Of a stretch of 64,000 nucleotides of DNA, positions 1 through 12,744 are shown piece by piece; position 1 is the stretch's first letter; every line of letters starts with the position of its first letter. This stretch comes from Bugula neritina (taxonomy: Eukaryota > Bryozoa > Gymnolaemata > Cheilostomatida > Bugulidae). The position numbers were made by a program, and so were the translations under genes. The notes beneath the pieces were generated by a model. It was not told where the DNA came from. It worked only from the letters and a program-made list of their open reading frames with translations, and made no database searches. The DNA lies in contig OZ037771.1 in the NCBI GenBank assembly GCA_964035545.1, forward strand, positions 8,790,408 through 8,854,407, given 5' to 3'.

Positions 1-3000
1 AGTGAAAAAAACATGTATGATCATCTGCTTATTTTTTTGTATTATAAAATATATAAACTGCATGAAAAACTTTTTGATGCTCAACTACTTCAAACAAAAT
101 TTAAGGAAAACAACTCCAGATATAATAAAAGGTTTGAGGAGCTTTTGTGGCTAACTGGGTGACCAGAAGAGGCTAAAGTCTGGTTTCCAAACTTTTCAGG
201 GCGAGGGCCTCTGATAGGGAAGGCCACAGCAAAAGTAGTTTTCAAATAACTTTATTGCAAATTTCTATAAAGATTTACATAGTGAAGTCCCATCATTACC
301 TAATTACTGCAGGATGCATATATATATATATATCCATATATATCTATAGTTTTCAAAGATTGATAAGGACTTTTAAACCTTTCAAATTTGTGTGGCTCGC
401 CTTGGATTGTAATCAATGAAAGGCGAATGGAGGTTACGTTTAAACTATTAGGAATCATGGGAAGTCAATGCATGATAACCTATTCAAGCATCATTCTGTC
501 TTTCCATGGATCGATCTCTTGTTCGTCTGGGAAAATTGTGCAATTTTGTGTTTTACTGATTTTGTATTTTTGGGTTGTCTGTTCACCCATTTGCAAGCTC
601 ACATGTAAAAAGGGTTTTACAAGATACGCTGTTACTCAATAAATATGATTATAGCTGCATTATGATTAAATAAAAATTCATGTGTCTGTTGAACAAAGTC
701 AAATGATTACACTTTTACATGTTGTTTTAGCTTGTCTAGTAGCAGTGGAGTGTGGGTACTATCATTATTTCTGTTTTATAACCCTTTTAGTTTATGCTTG
801 TAAATAAGCAGTCTCTTCACGTCAGATTGTAATTTGAAATATTAATATACTTATACTTAGAGTTAGAGCATTAGCTGTGACTTCACTCTTCAGACTTTCA
901 CTTGGTCTTGTGAGACCGAGTGTCACTGAGAGTGAGTGTCAGTGTGTCTCAGTCTCGTCTGAGTCTTTGTGTGTAGCATTAACATTAACAGTAACTGTAA
1001 CAGTAGCAATGAATAACAGTATTTGTAAGTGAATCTGAATGTGATGACATAATCATAATCATAATGATAAACAGATAAACTTAAACTTAAAGTGATAAAT
1101 GGTAACTCATTATGATTAAGTTCAAGTTTAACTATTATTATTAATTGATATTAATATTATTAACTTTAAGTAACTCAAACTGTAACTTGTAAGTGATTAT
1201 GATTATTATATTATAATTATAGTAATAATAATAATTATAATGATTATCATTATGAATAATTATTAGTATAAGTGTGTCTATAACTATAAGTACAAGCTTA
1301 AAGTTAAAGTTGAGCAGTAACTCATAGACATAAGATTAATTTTAAATGAGTTAAATTTCGTGAGCCAGGCTTAGAGTTAGCTAACTATAAGTGATGTTCT
1401 GGTTTAGTATAAGTATAATAATAATTACGTATATTTAAATTTAATGTTACATCAAATTATTAATATAAATTTGTACAATAATAGCTGTTATTAAATAATA
1501 AAAAAATAAGATTAAGGTGAACATAATCATAATGATAAAATCAGGATTAAGTTTAACTTTAACTATTAGTATTGGTCTATTACTATTATTATAAGCTAAC
1601 TTAGTCTTATAACATATACATTTATATCTATTATATTAATCTTGTCACAACTACAATAGGTACTGAATTTATTATTTTAAAGGGAAATTTGTGTTTTAGT
1701 TTAACAAAGGATAATTATCATGGTATTGATTCCATTGTCATTCTGATAGTAACTCACTTATATTAATTGCTAATTGTGATTGTTAATGTAATACTAACAG
1801 TATCTGGAAGTCATTGTTACTGAAGTATGAGTATTTAAATACTATATCATTTATCCATGTTAACTTCTAATTACATATTTTTTACTTCAAGGAATCTACC
1901 ACATCATGTAGAAAACCTTGAGTCACAGAAATAGAGTCTGAGTATTTTAGGTGCTGTAGTAATAAAACAATAAGCATATGTTCGATATTTTACTAGCTTT
2001 ACTTATCAGCAGTAGTGGTGAAATTGATATAGCCTAAGCCCTAAGTCCTTCAATTTTATTATTAACTTTCGGCTTGGGGCTAGTTAAAACTCTCGTGAGA
2101 GCATAACTTCTTATGCTACATTTCTAATCTAAAACACAGGCTTCTCTCAATTTCTCTATTACTGCACCTACCTCCTGTTGTGTGGAAATTGTAATTCTTA
2201 GCCTGGAAGGTGTGGATTTCTGAGTGCTCACAGTCTAAGTCACTGTAACTATAAATGTAGCAGCTCCACTCAGTAAAAGGAATGCAGCTTCATGCATCTA
2301 TAGTCAGTTATCACTCTACTCATGGGTTTAGTTATGATATTGGTATTATTTGTTATTAAAATGGTATTTTCATAGTATTGGAGATAAAACTAAATAAAAT
2401 AAAATTTAAAATAAATTTCTGCTCCTAAAACTGAACATAAAAAAATTAATTTATTGTCTTTATTCAATATGGTCTACATTCCACTGATAATTGTTTTGTA
2501 TAGATTTTAATATCTGTTGAGACTCATAACTGTGGTGAAATTATGGTGCCTTATGACCAGAAGATGATCATATCTGTCGTATAATATTGATTCTTAGGCT
2601 TATTAATTCACTTCTATTCCATGCTATGATTTTAAGTGGTTGATTACATTAATTCTCTTTGTGATCCTAAACCTAATAAGAAAAATTAATAAATAAGTGT
2701 GGTTGACACAATTTTTTTTCATTCATAAGGTTAAAAATTGCCATAGGTGTTCTGAGTTTGTTTCAGCAACTTGTTTGTTTATTTGAGATATCAGTAAATA
2801 ATTGTTGCTTGGTATTAATTTAAATAAAATATATAATACTGTATAGTTTTTTAAGTTATTAGTAGATATATTTTTACTATATCTATGATACTATATCTAT
2901 ATAATACACAAAAATAATTACTTTGCTTAATTTTATGTTGAGTTTTTGAAATTGGTTTTAAAAACAAAGTTTATTGTTTTTTATTTCAAGCTTTTTCAAC

Positions 3001-3350
3001 ATAAATCAAGTTAAATACCTCTTAAGTTAATTTTGTTGCTTTTAACAAAGCAAATGTTTTCTTGCAGCTCTCTGTTTTGAAGCTATGTGCAAATAGTATT
3101 TCAACTATTTGAGAATTGTGCTCATAAACAAGTGTTGATGTTTGCACATTTATTATGTAATAAATGGTGGGTTTGAGCTATCCCCGCAGCGAGTTACGTA
3201 AGAAAAAGATATCAGGGTTGATATGTAGCTGAAATAGAAGACATCTTCATAACAATCATAATATATTATACTTATCGTACATCGGGTCATATCATTTTAC
3301 TAGGAGATGGTCAGGCAGTATAGTGTTTGTTGTTTGCTATTAGAGTAGCC
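1..3350. other. AT-rich non-coding region upstream of FBXW7
   Basis: No convincing coding exon, RNA gene or intact mobile element is visible. The stretch is very AT-rich, with many TAAT/ATTA simple sequences (roughly 1000-1650). It holds one copy of the dispersed repeat R2 near 2010-2175. The promoter and 5' UTR of the FBXW7 gene should lie in its right end, but I see no decisive TATA box or transcription start. Short ORFs here look like chance. Confidence 0.6.
2005..2175 (+). repeat. Dispersed repeat R2, copy 1
   Basis: About 150 bp resemble the stretches at 28550-28710 and 31375-31515. Shared landmarks are a GTGAAATTGATATAGC-like start, a CATAACTTCTTATGCTACAT-like middle and a TTTCTCTATTACTGCACCT end. 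Copies differ by many substitutions and small indels, so the family is old. No coding capacity or terminal structure is seen. Confidence 0.55.
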
Positions 3351-6300
3351 ATGGCTCGTGAGGAAGTCTCACATCATACAGCTCCCAATTCTGATCAGGA
3401 AGATGAGGGAGAAAGTATGGAAATGGGTGCACAGTTGCCAGTGGAACTTGTTGTGGCTGATTCTCTACCACAGATTCCCTCTTTAGGGGTGATGAACTTG
3501 CAACCAACTGCTTCTACACCTTCACATCACGTAATACCTGCTATATTGATATTGATATTAAATTTTACTAACTACTACTTACTTTTCTAATATTATCTTT
3601 TAATAAAATTGGCTCAAAGTTAAGTTTTTTTCATATGAAAAACCATTGCTTAATAAATTTTTTGAAATTTTTTTTTCATGTGTAAAAACGTATTCATGTT
3701 TTGTTACATTCAAGGAATTTTGTAGAGAAAGCCTTATGAGGTTTTTCTCTCTCACTCACTTGTCTCTAATCCACAGGTGGAAAATTCATTAGAAGGAAGA
3801 AAAGATATTGCCACTGCATCCTCATCACCTGGTGCCACTTCTGTAGCACCTGCCAGCACTGTTGAGGTACCTGCTCCATGTGACAGGTATTTTTTAACAA
3901 CTAATCATAGTCTTCTCTGTGTTAAAATGTGATACGTTGCCAATAGGTATTCCTGCTCTATTATTTGTGTATAAAAGTTTTTTGTTTTGTTAGTTGGTGC
4001 ATATGCAAGTATAAGGATTTTGTCATCTGTCTCTCATCCAGTCTAGTAGTGTATAGTATGTTATGTGATATTTTTTATGTTATTTATTCAATAAGCAGTT
4101 ATCTCCTCAATAAATTTAAATATATTTCGATGTCCTTGACATATCTGAAACTATGCTGCTGCTGTAGGCTAGAAGAGATGCTGCCTCAGATATCCAGCTC
4201 ATCTGCTGCTATATATCCTATTACCGAATCACTAACTGTAGATACTGGACACCAATGTTGTTCCCCAAACACTCGTAGACTTGGGTAAGCTGATAATGCT
4301 ACCCTTTGATAACTGCATGCACTGCATAGTAGCTTTACTTAGAATTAACTCCTTCAGTTATCTGTCTGGTGTCGGTCAGCAAAGCTGCAGAGAAAAGATG
4401 TTTTTAGATTATAATTGTAAGACAAGATGCTGGCCTTATTTATTCCACACTAGTTTTATTTGTAGTTTATATTCAATATACAGTTTAATCTTGTTTCACG
4501 GTTGTCGTGGAAACTATACATTGTAGACCATCACCGATCTCTTCTACACCTGGTTCACATGGTAGAAGAATGTCTATTATACCTTTGTCAAGCTTGTGTA
4601 GTGAGCATCCTATCAGCCATCCTGTTTCATTACAAGAGAACACATCACCTGACAATACCTTAGTAAGTATCGTCTGCTTCTAATTCTGTATAGTTATTGA
4701 TGCAGCAGAGGTAAGACAGGCGTAGTAACTGTAGCAGACGTAACTGTAGCAGACGTAGTAACTGTAGCAGACGTAACTGTAGCAGGCATAGTAACTGTAG
4801 CAGATGTAGTAACTGTAGCAGGCGTAGTAACTAGCAGGCGTAGTAGCGATGCTAGGGTTAATTAGTTTTCTTAGTTACTATAACGTGTTATCTCACCACT
4901 TTCTATTGTTTTTTGTTCAACAGGCTTATAAAAGAAAGTCAGAAATGATTGAGAAAGAGTTGTCGTCTCCTGGTAAACGAGTACGCGGCATGAGTGACAG
5001 TAATCTTAATATTCAGCTTCATAACAGTCCCAGCGCCTCTCATTATGGCCACTTCCACGTTTCACCCCAGACGCCATCAAGGTAGATGTGTGTGTGTGTG
5101 TGCGTGTGTACGTATGTGTGCATGTGTGTGTGTGGTATAGGAGCTATATTATAGGAGCTATATTATAGGAGCTATATTATAGGAGCTGATGGTGGAATAC
5201 AACTAAATACTCACAAGTGTGGGTAACTCCAACACAGCTGCAGCAAACTCTCAGTATTTTGTAATATCTAAAAGCTATTTCAATAGTGTGAATATTTATT
5301 AGACTTTAAAAACTGCTACCCTGTGTGTGGATTCGATGGTGTATTAAAGAAATAAAATAAAGACACAGTGGTTAAAAAGAAGACAGCACCTCATGGCTGT
5401 AGCAACTTGATTGTTAATACTGTATTATGCTGGTGTATTTTGGCTATTTGTGGCTGAGTGGCAAATGAGAAGTTTATCATAAAGCAAATTCGTAGATGCA
5501 CTTTTTATTACACTGCTTATGGTTGCTGTCTGTTAGTTTATCACCAACTGTACTCTTGTGCATTGGACAGAAGACGCAGCTCTTGTAAGGTGAGACCTCC
5601 TAGAAACATGGAGAGCTGGTTGCAGACGTTTGTGCTGTGGGACAGCACGGAGAAGACTTACGCTCTCAACCAGCTGATAGACAGGTGCGACACTGCTCAT
5701 GTCCGCCACATCATGGCCGTCATAGAGCCTCAGTTTCAAAGAGACTTCATATCTCTCCTTCCTAAAGAAGTATGTTCCCTTTCTGTTCATATTTCCAACT
5801 ATTTACTATGGGACTATATACTATGTGACTATATACTATGTGACTATATACTATGTGACTATATATTATGTGACTATGTACTATGTGACTATATACTATG
5901 TGACTATGGACTATGTGACTATATACTCTGTAACTATGTGACTATATACTATGTTATTATATACTATGTAAATATGTACTATGTGACTATATACTATGTA
6001 CTATGTGACTATATACTATGTGACTATGTACTATGTAACTATATACTATGTGACTATGTGACTATATACTATTTGACTATGTACTATGTGACTATATACT
6101 ATGTGACTATGTTACTATATACTATGTGACTATATACTATGTGACTATATACTATGTGACTATGTACTATGTGACTATATAATATGTGACTATGTACTAT
6201 GTGACTATGTACTATGTGACTATATACTATGTGACTATGTACTATGTGACTATATACTATGTGACTATATACTATGTGACTATATACTATGTTACTATAT

Positions 6301-9300
6301 ACTATGTGACTATGTACTATGTGACTATATACTATGTGACTATATACTATGTTACTATATACTATATACTATGTGACTATGTACTATGTGACTATGTACT
6401 ATGTGACTATATACTATGTGACTATGTACTATGTGACTATATACTATGTGACTATATACTATGTTACTATATACTATGTTACTATATACTATGTGACTAT
6501 ATACTATGTTACTATATACTATGTGACTATATACTATGTGACTATATACTATGTGACTACATACTATGTGACTATATACTATGTTACTATATACTATGTT
6601 ACTATATACTATGTTACTATATACTATGTGACTATATACTATGTTACTATATACTATGTGACTATATACTATGTTACTATATACTATGTGACTATATACT
6701 ATGTGACTATATACTATGTGACTATATACTATGTTACTATATACTATGTACTATGTGACTACATACTATGTGACTATATACTATGTGACTATATACTATG
6801 TTACTATATACTATGTGACTATATACTATGTGACTATATACTATGTGACTATATACTATGTGACTATATACTATGTACTATGTTACTATATACTATGTGA
6901 CTATATACTATGTGACTATATACTATGTGACTATATACTATGTGACTATGTACTATGTGACTATATAATATGTGACTATGTACTATGTGACTATGTACTA
7001 TGTGACTATATACTATGTGACTATGTACTATGTGACTATATACTATGTGACTATATACTATGTTACTATATACTATGTGACTATGTACTATGTGACTATA
7101 TACTATGTGACTATATACTATGTTACTATATACTATATACTATGTGACTATGTACTATGTGACTATGTACTATGTGACTATATACTATGTGACTATGTAC
7201 TATGTGACTATATACTATGTGACTATATACTATGTTACTATATACTATGTTACTATATACTATGTGACTATATACTATGTTACTATATACTATGTGACTA
7301 TATACTATGTGACTATATACTATGTGACTACATACTATGTGACTATATACTATGTTACTATATACTATGTTACTATATACTATGTGACTATATACTATGT
7401 TACTATATACTATGTGACTATATACTATGTTACTATATACTATGTGACTATATACTATGTGACTATATACTATGTTACTATATACTATGTACTATGTGAC
7501 TACATACTATGTGACTATATACTATGTTACTATATACTATGTTACTATATACTATGTTACTATATACTATGTTACTATATACTATGTGACTATATACTAT
7601 GTGAATATATATTATGTGACTATATACTATGTAACTATATACTATGTGACTATACTATGTTACTATATACTATGTTACTATATACCATGTGACTATGTGA
7701 CTATATACTATATGAATTTAAAACGCTCTTAGTTTTAACTGGTAGCTAGAAGTGCCTTGACTACATGGAAGACCAGTGTATCTGTATGACTGATGATGGT
7801 TGTATTATTTGTTTGCAGCTGGCCTTGTACGTTCTCTCCTTTCTAAACCCCAAAGATCTGCTTAGAGCTGGCCAAACCTGCCAGTACTGGAGGATGCTGG
7901 CAGAAGACACGCTGCTCTGGAAACAGAAGTGCAAGGAGAGCGGGGCTGACCTTGGTAACATTACTCTCTCTGAGCTGCTAGCTCCTAAACTTATGTCAAT
8001 GAGGCTATAAATGCGTGCAGTATAGTTCAGTTTAGTTCATTGATTCCCTGTTCCAGTATTTATAAAATATGGTTTTGCTTCTTTGTTCTTTGAGTATGTT
8101 TTGTATAGTTTCTTGAAACATATAGCTATCTATTTAGTCATTTTCAAATACCCACTGTATCACATATTTCTATTCACAATCTAATGTAGTAGTTGAGCAC
8201 AGAAAGTTTTTGAATTATTACCTAAATATAGAGTAGGCAACTCTCATAGTATGGGAATAATTCAACTAATAGGAATTATTTTCAAGTGTTGACTATGTTG
8301 AAGATGTGTTATTGATTCATATTAAGTTTTAGTTTGGTTTATGTATTTTATTTAAAAGGTTTGATATACAAGATGCAGCCAACTGCAAGAGCCAGTAGTC
8401 CTTGTCGTGTGTCTGGTGAGATGACCCCAACCCTGGAGGTGACCTCCGCAGATGACACCATAGACTGGAAGAGCATGTACTTGAGAACTCACACTATCGA
8501 GCACCACTGGAGGTGTGGTGAGGTCAAGCCTACTAAGGTACTTGAAGTTATGTGGTACTTGAAGTTATGTAATGGGTACTTGAAGTTATATTGGTACTTG
8601 AAGTTATGTAATGGGTACTTTAAGTTATATGGGTACTTAAAGTTATGTAATGGGTACTTGAAGTTATATTGGTACTTGAAGTTATATGGGTACTTGAAGT
8701 TATGTAATGGGTACTTGAAATTATATAATTGAAGTTTTATGTTTACATAATTTATTTTGTTTTAGTATCTTTATTAGTATATGCAGAGCTGATTTAGTTT
8801 GCTTTAAATAAGTTTTTGAATATTTTTGACTTGACTGCTGTAATAGATTGCGAGAAAACTTTTATATTTGTTGTTTGCATCGGCTTATCTCGTTTCCAAA
8901 TATGCTTGCAGGAAAATTTGTGGTAAAAACTTTACAATATGATAATTGTTGTTCAGCACAATATGATACAACAAGTATGTTACTGTAGACGCTGAGAGGT
9001 CATGATGATCATGTCATCACCTGCCTGGAGTTCTCCGGTAATAGAATAGTTAGCGGCTCCGATGATAATACACTAAAAGTGTGGGATGTAGAAACCGGGG
9101 AGGTAACTGCATACTTTTAATATTCACCTACAATTGAGAATGTCAAAATGAAATAGATTGGTAGTTAAGTTAGTTGGAGTATAGCAAATTCGGCCAGCTT
9201 TTAGCAGTGGTACACTGGTACACTGGTACACTGGTACACTGGTACACTGGTACACTGGTACACTGGTACACTGGTACACTGGTACACTGGTACACTGGTA

Positions 9301-12300
9301 CACTGGTACACTGGTACACTGGTACACTGGTACACTGGTACACTGGTACACTGGTACACTGGTACACTGGTACACTGGTACACGTATCATTTTATTGTGT
9401 ACAGTCAAGAATAATAGTTGGGTCGTTTTACTTAATTTAATACACACTCAATATCTCTAGCTTTTGGCTATTTTTCACAGTTTCGCTGCTAATATAAATA
9501 ATGTTTCCCCTAATAGAATATTAGCAAATACAACTTAATAATTAAAGTTTTTCTCTAATTTTGCTTGATGATCTATACTTTTTTCCTAATTTTTTAGATT
9601 GCAAGCACATTTCAATTACCAATATGGCTATTAAATGCATTTTATTGTTGCAGGTTTCCCTCTCAACCTTTTTTCCTCTACATATTTGTAATAATCATAA
9701 AAAATACCACAACCTGTTAAATTTTTTATAACTAACCAATTTCAATTGTTGGTCCTAGTTTGATGATGCGTACTAAATAAAGTAAATTGATCCAGTTTTT
9801 ATGTAACAACACTCGTTTATAATTCTATTCAGTGTGTCAGAACATTGGTTGGGCACACGGGAGGAGTTTGGTCATCTCAGATGAGAGATAATATAGTCAT
9901 AAGTGGTTCTACTGATCGCACACTCAGGGTGTGGGATACCGATACTGGTCACTGCTTACACACCTTGCATGGCCACACGTCCACAGTGCGCTGTATGCAC
10001 CTGCATGGAGATGTGTAAGTATGCCACTGCCCACTAGTACCAATTCTACTAGTACTATTTCTATACTGTTAGTACCAATTCTATTAGTACTATTTCTATA
10101 CTGCTAATACCGATATTATATGTCACTGATCAAGGGGTCATTTTAGCTGAATTTCCTGCCTGCAGGTCCAAACTTGTGAAAATCTGTTGAGCAAACAATA
10201 TACCACACACAGTGAATTTCCTGCCAGAGCCGATATTTACTAGTTAATAATATTTTCGTTAAAATGTATTGCTCGCTACAGGCTTTTGATATATAACTGT
10301 TATGCTATGCAGTGAGAAGATAACTAGATATAAACACAGAAAGTGAAAAAGCTCAATTGCTGAAACTCGAAAACTTGAAATTTAAAAAGTGTGCTCACTA
10401 AATGGTAATCAGCCTATTAGATTTGCACCAACTGTACTGGCTGTTCAGCATTTTGCCCATATGACTTTCACCTGAAATCTGTACACAGCAGCTCAATATT
10501 TGACCTGTGCGCATTTTCTGCCTGTGACTGGTTTGAGAAATTAGCATCTTATGGTCCCACGATAATACTAGTGCTACTTTCAACAGTCAACCATTTTACC
10601 ACTAATACTATTGATCCTTACACTTTCTGTCATCAACACCACTGCAGTAGTGATATTTGTTACACAAGAGAGGTGTATGACTATTTAGAGTGGTTTCTGG
10701 GTCACGGGACGCCACGCTGAGAATGTGGAACATCACCACTGGACAGTGTATCCATGTGCTGGTTGGTCATGTGGCAGCTGTTAGATGTGTACAGTTTGAC
10801 GGTCACAAGGTGAGTTAGTCAGTTCCTCACCAAGTATTCTCTCACTGCATGGACATCTAATCGAGAGTGTGATTGTACCTACATTGTTCCATATTGGTAA
10901 TTTTGATGGAAGATTGTGCAAACTGCTCCATAGGTCATACTAGCTTCATATTTGAATATTTCTTTCTGTAAACATGGCTGAAGCAGCTCCTTTATCTTCT
11001 AGTTTAGACAGCATTTGAAACTCTGATGAATTGGATATACAATATTTCTATTTACTGGCCTTCTCTCTAATACTCTGGCATATAATTGAACTAGTGACAA
11101 TACTTCAAATTTAACAAAGATGTTTGCCCCTGTGTATTACTAGACATTATAACTACCTTGGCATCTCTACCATTTCTATTTGCTGCTTATTACAAAGTAG
11201 GTCATAATAACTGCTGCCTATGCTATGACGCAGGTTGTGAGTGGAGCTTATGACTACACTGTGCGAGTGTGGGACCCTGTTACACATGCCTGTATACACG
11301 TACTGCGCGGACACACTAACCGAGTCTACTCCCTGCAGGTTAGCTCATATTCTCCATGGCTAGCTGGTTAATAAAACAGTACTCTGATGTGTATGCTCGT
11401 CAGCTCTTTGTTTGTGTTTATTTGCTGACTGAAGTTGACACTGGTCTCACTTGTGTCTTGCAGCTCGGTTCTCACTGTTGAACTGTTGTTGTAGTTTGAT
11501 GGAAAGCATATAGTCAGTGGTTCCCTAGACACATCTATCAGGGTTTGGGACGTAGACACGGGCACCTGCTTGCACACCCTCACCGGGCACCAGAGTCTCA
11601 CCAGTGGCATGGAGATACAAGATGGCTTGCTTGTTTCTGGTAATGCTGACTCTACAGTGAAGGTGTGGGACATTCATACAGGCACCTGCTTACAGACGCT
11701 TACAGGTGTGTAACAGTTAGATGTGTGTGCGCCACTCTACTCTGTTTGAACTGCATTTTTCTTGAACTGTGTATTGCTAGGCTTGTTTGAACTTCTAGTA
11801 AGGACCAGTGCTAATTGTAATATTCTGGTAGTGTTTTATTTTATTGATATACACAGTGTTCTACTGGACATGTACAACACATGTCTACTCAATATTTTGT
11901 TACTCTCGCTGTGATAAGAGATGGCTGTATACCAAGCATTGGGACAATATTTTACATGATGAGGTCAGTGATTCACTCGACTTGTGGCCCGATATTCTGT
12001 CCTTGACCTTTTTTACTTTTAGTGACGTAGCTGATCTGCACTAGAAACACATTGGCCTGGTTGTAGTCATTGCTATAGGAACATTAGCACTTCCTTTCTA
12101 CATGCCTGCTATTTTATGCCATCTTTATTCAAACAGGTTCCTTGCTAATTATTTTGGTGCCTAATGTGGTTTTTATAGGAATTTATTGAAGCCCAATTTT
12201 GGTTAACCACACTTTCCCTGTCTGTCTGTCTATCTACATGTCTGTCTGTCTGCTCGTCTGTAGGTGCTCACAAACACCAGGGAGCCGTCACTTGCTTGCA

Positions 12301-12604
12301 GTTCACTAGAAAGTTTGTCATCACATCATCTGATGATGGAACAGTGAAGTTATGGTCCCTGCAGACTGGAGAGTTTATACGTAACCTTGTCTCTCTCGAC
12401 AGCGGCGGATCAGGAGGCGTGGTCTGGAGGGTGAAAGCCGACAGCACGCTTCTCGTCTGCGCGTCGGGCAGCAGAAATGGCACTGAAGACACAAAGCTCC
12501 TTGTACTTGACTTTGGATTGAAATCTTGTCAGAAAAACTTTTTAACTGCAACTAGTCACGTTACTCAGCCATTGACAGCCAACTCAAACTTTTCTACCAG
12601 CTGA
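3351..12604 (+). CDS. FBXW7: FBXW7 orthologue, 14 coding exons, 762 aa
   Basis: Substrate-recognition subunit of an SCF (SKP1-CUL1-F-box) ubiquitin ligase that binds phosphodegrons of nuclear regulators. Exons: 3351-3530, 3777-3886, 4168-4284, 4527-4662, 4924-5081, 5571-5769, 7819-7954, 8359-8537, 8989-9102, 9833-10014, 10689-10809, 11234-11338, 11495-11705, 12264-12604. All junctions are GT-AG, phases match, and the 2289 nt give 762 codons plus stop. Residues 1-234 are low-complexity and poorly conserved. A dimerisation-type helix region (MESWLQTF to [10 protein letters not shown]) comes next, then the F-box ([14 protein letters not shown]) across exons 6-7, then WD40 repeats from about residue 406. 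The three arginines that contact phosphodegrons in the human protein (R465, R479, R505) appear conserved as R496 (STVR), R510 (GSRD) and R536 (VAAVR). The start at 3351 lies in GCCATGG; earlier in-frame codons are not ATG. The exon 8 acceptor at 8359 was chosen over 8373 because only it keeps the frame. Identity is secure; exon 1 and the exon 8 acceptor are least certain. Confidence 0.93.
4712..4845 (+). repeat. Minisatellite in FBXW7 intron 4
   Basis: Imperfect tandem copies of GTAACTGTAGCAGACGTA-like units, 15-18 bp, with AGACGTA/AGGCGTA/AGATGTA variants. The array begins about 50 nt after the exon 4 donor (4663) and ends about 80 nt before the exon 5 acceptor. Confidence 0.85.
5083..5185 (+). 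repeat. GT microsatellite and 14-mer repeat at the start of FBXW7 intron 5
   Basis: A (GT)n tract with GC and AC interruptions begins within five bases of the exon 5 donor (GTAGATGTGTG, from 5082). It runs to about 5131 and is followed by about four copies of a 14-mer, ATAGGAGCTATATT (5138-5185). Confidence 0.85.
5808..7712 (+). repeat. 15-bp satellite-like array in FBXW7 intron 6
   Basis: About 1.9 kb of a 15-bp unit, ACTATGTGACTATAT, with recurrent variants GTTAC for GTGAC and ATGTAC for ATATAC. It starts about 38 nt after the exon 6 donor and ends about 106 nt before the exon 7 acceptor, so it is most of the 2049-nt intron. The order of variant units repeats at an offset of about 740-790 bp: the rare unit AATATGTGAC occurs at 6181 and 6967, and an ATATACTATATAC unit near 6360 and 7131. 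Because 15 is a multiple of three and stops are rare, long ORFs of pentapeptide repeats appear in all three + frames. They are a property of the array, not genes. Confidence 0.95.
8538..8730 (+). repeat. Minisatellite beginning at the 5' splice site of FBXW7 intron 8
   Basis: Units of GTACTTGAAGTTATGTAATG or the shorter GTACTTGAAGTTATATTG follow each other from the first base of the intron. Each unit starts with the same GTACTT hexamer as the exon 8 donor, so the splice site has in effect been copied about nine times with small variations. Confidence 0.9.
9206..9383 (+). repeat. (GGTACACT)n array in FBXW7 intron 9
   Basis: About 22 nearly perfect copies of the 8-mer GGTACACT, starting about 100 nt after the exon 9 donor. 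The near absence of unit variants suggests recent expansion. The array is open for translation in several frames on both strands, which produces meaningless repeat ORFs. Confidence 0.95.
10033..10112 (+). repeat. Short tandem repeat at the start of FBXW7 intron 10
   Basis: Two and a half copies of a unit of about 43 bp containing TAGTACCAATTCTA and TAGTACTATTTCTATACTG. It begins about 18 nt after the exon 10 donor (GTAAGT at 10015). Confidence 0.75.
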
Positions 12605-12738
12605 TAGATGCCAGTTAGTCACAACTCTTCATAGAGCAGCAGATATTCATTGCTGACTCTTCAGCCTTCGTGATTTAACTCATCCTACAGTCTCTTCTTC
12701 ATACTTGTTACGTCTCCCCTCTCTTGCCACGCATATCC

Positions 12739-12744
12739 AATAAA
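12739..12744 (+). terminator. Polyadenylation signal of FBXW7
   Basis: A canonical AATAAA lies 135 nt after the FBXW7 stop codon. It is the first such hexamer downstream of the last exon, which makes it the likely 3' end signal. Confidence 0.6.

Noticed and set aside
388-642. 84-residue ORF upstream of FBXW7
   Set aside because: AT-rich chance ORF, no motif, no splice or promoter context.
5808-7712. Possible CRISPR-like or centromeric array
   Set aside because: No spacer structure, one 15-bp unit without interspersed unique sequence, and placed inside a eukaryotic intron with good splice sites on both sides.
5800-7735. Series of 80-220-residue ORFs rich in Tyr, Val, Cys, Asp
   Set aside because: They are produced by the 15-bp tandem array in FBXW7 intron 6; the three frames give permutations of one pentapeptide. 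Not genes.
9124-9447. ORFs on both strands with Val-Tyr-Gln-Cys-Thr-Ser-Val-Pro or Gly-Thr-Leu-Val-His-Trp-Tyr-Thr repeats
   Set aside because: Translation of the (GGTACACT)n array; intronic and in both directions.
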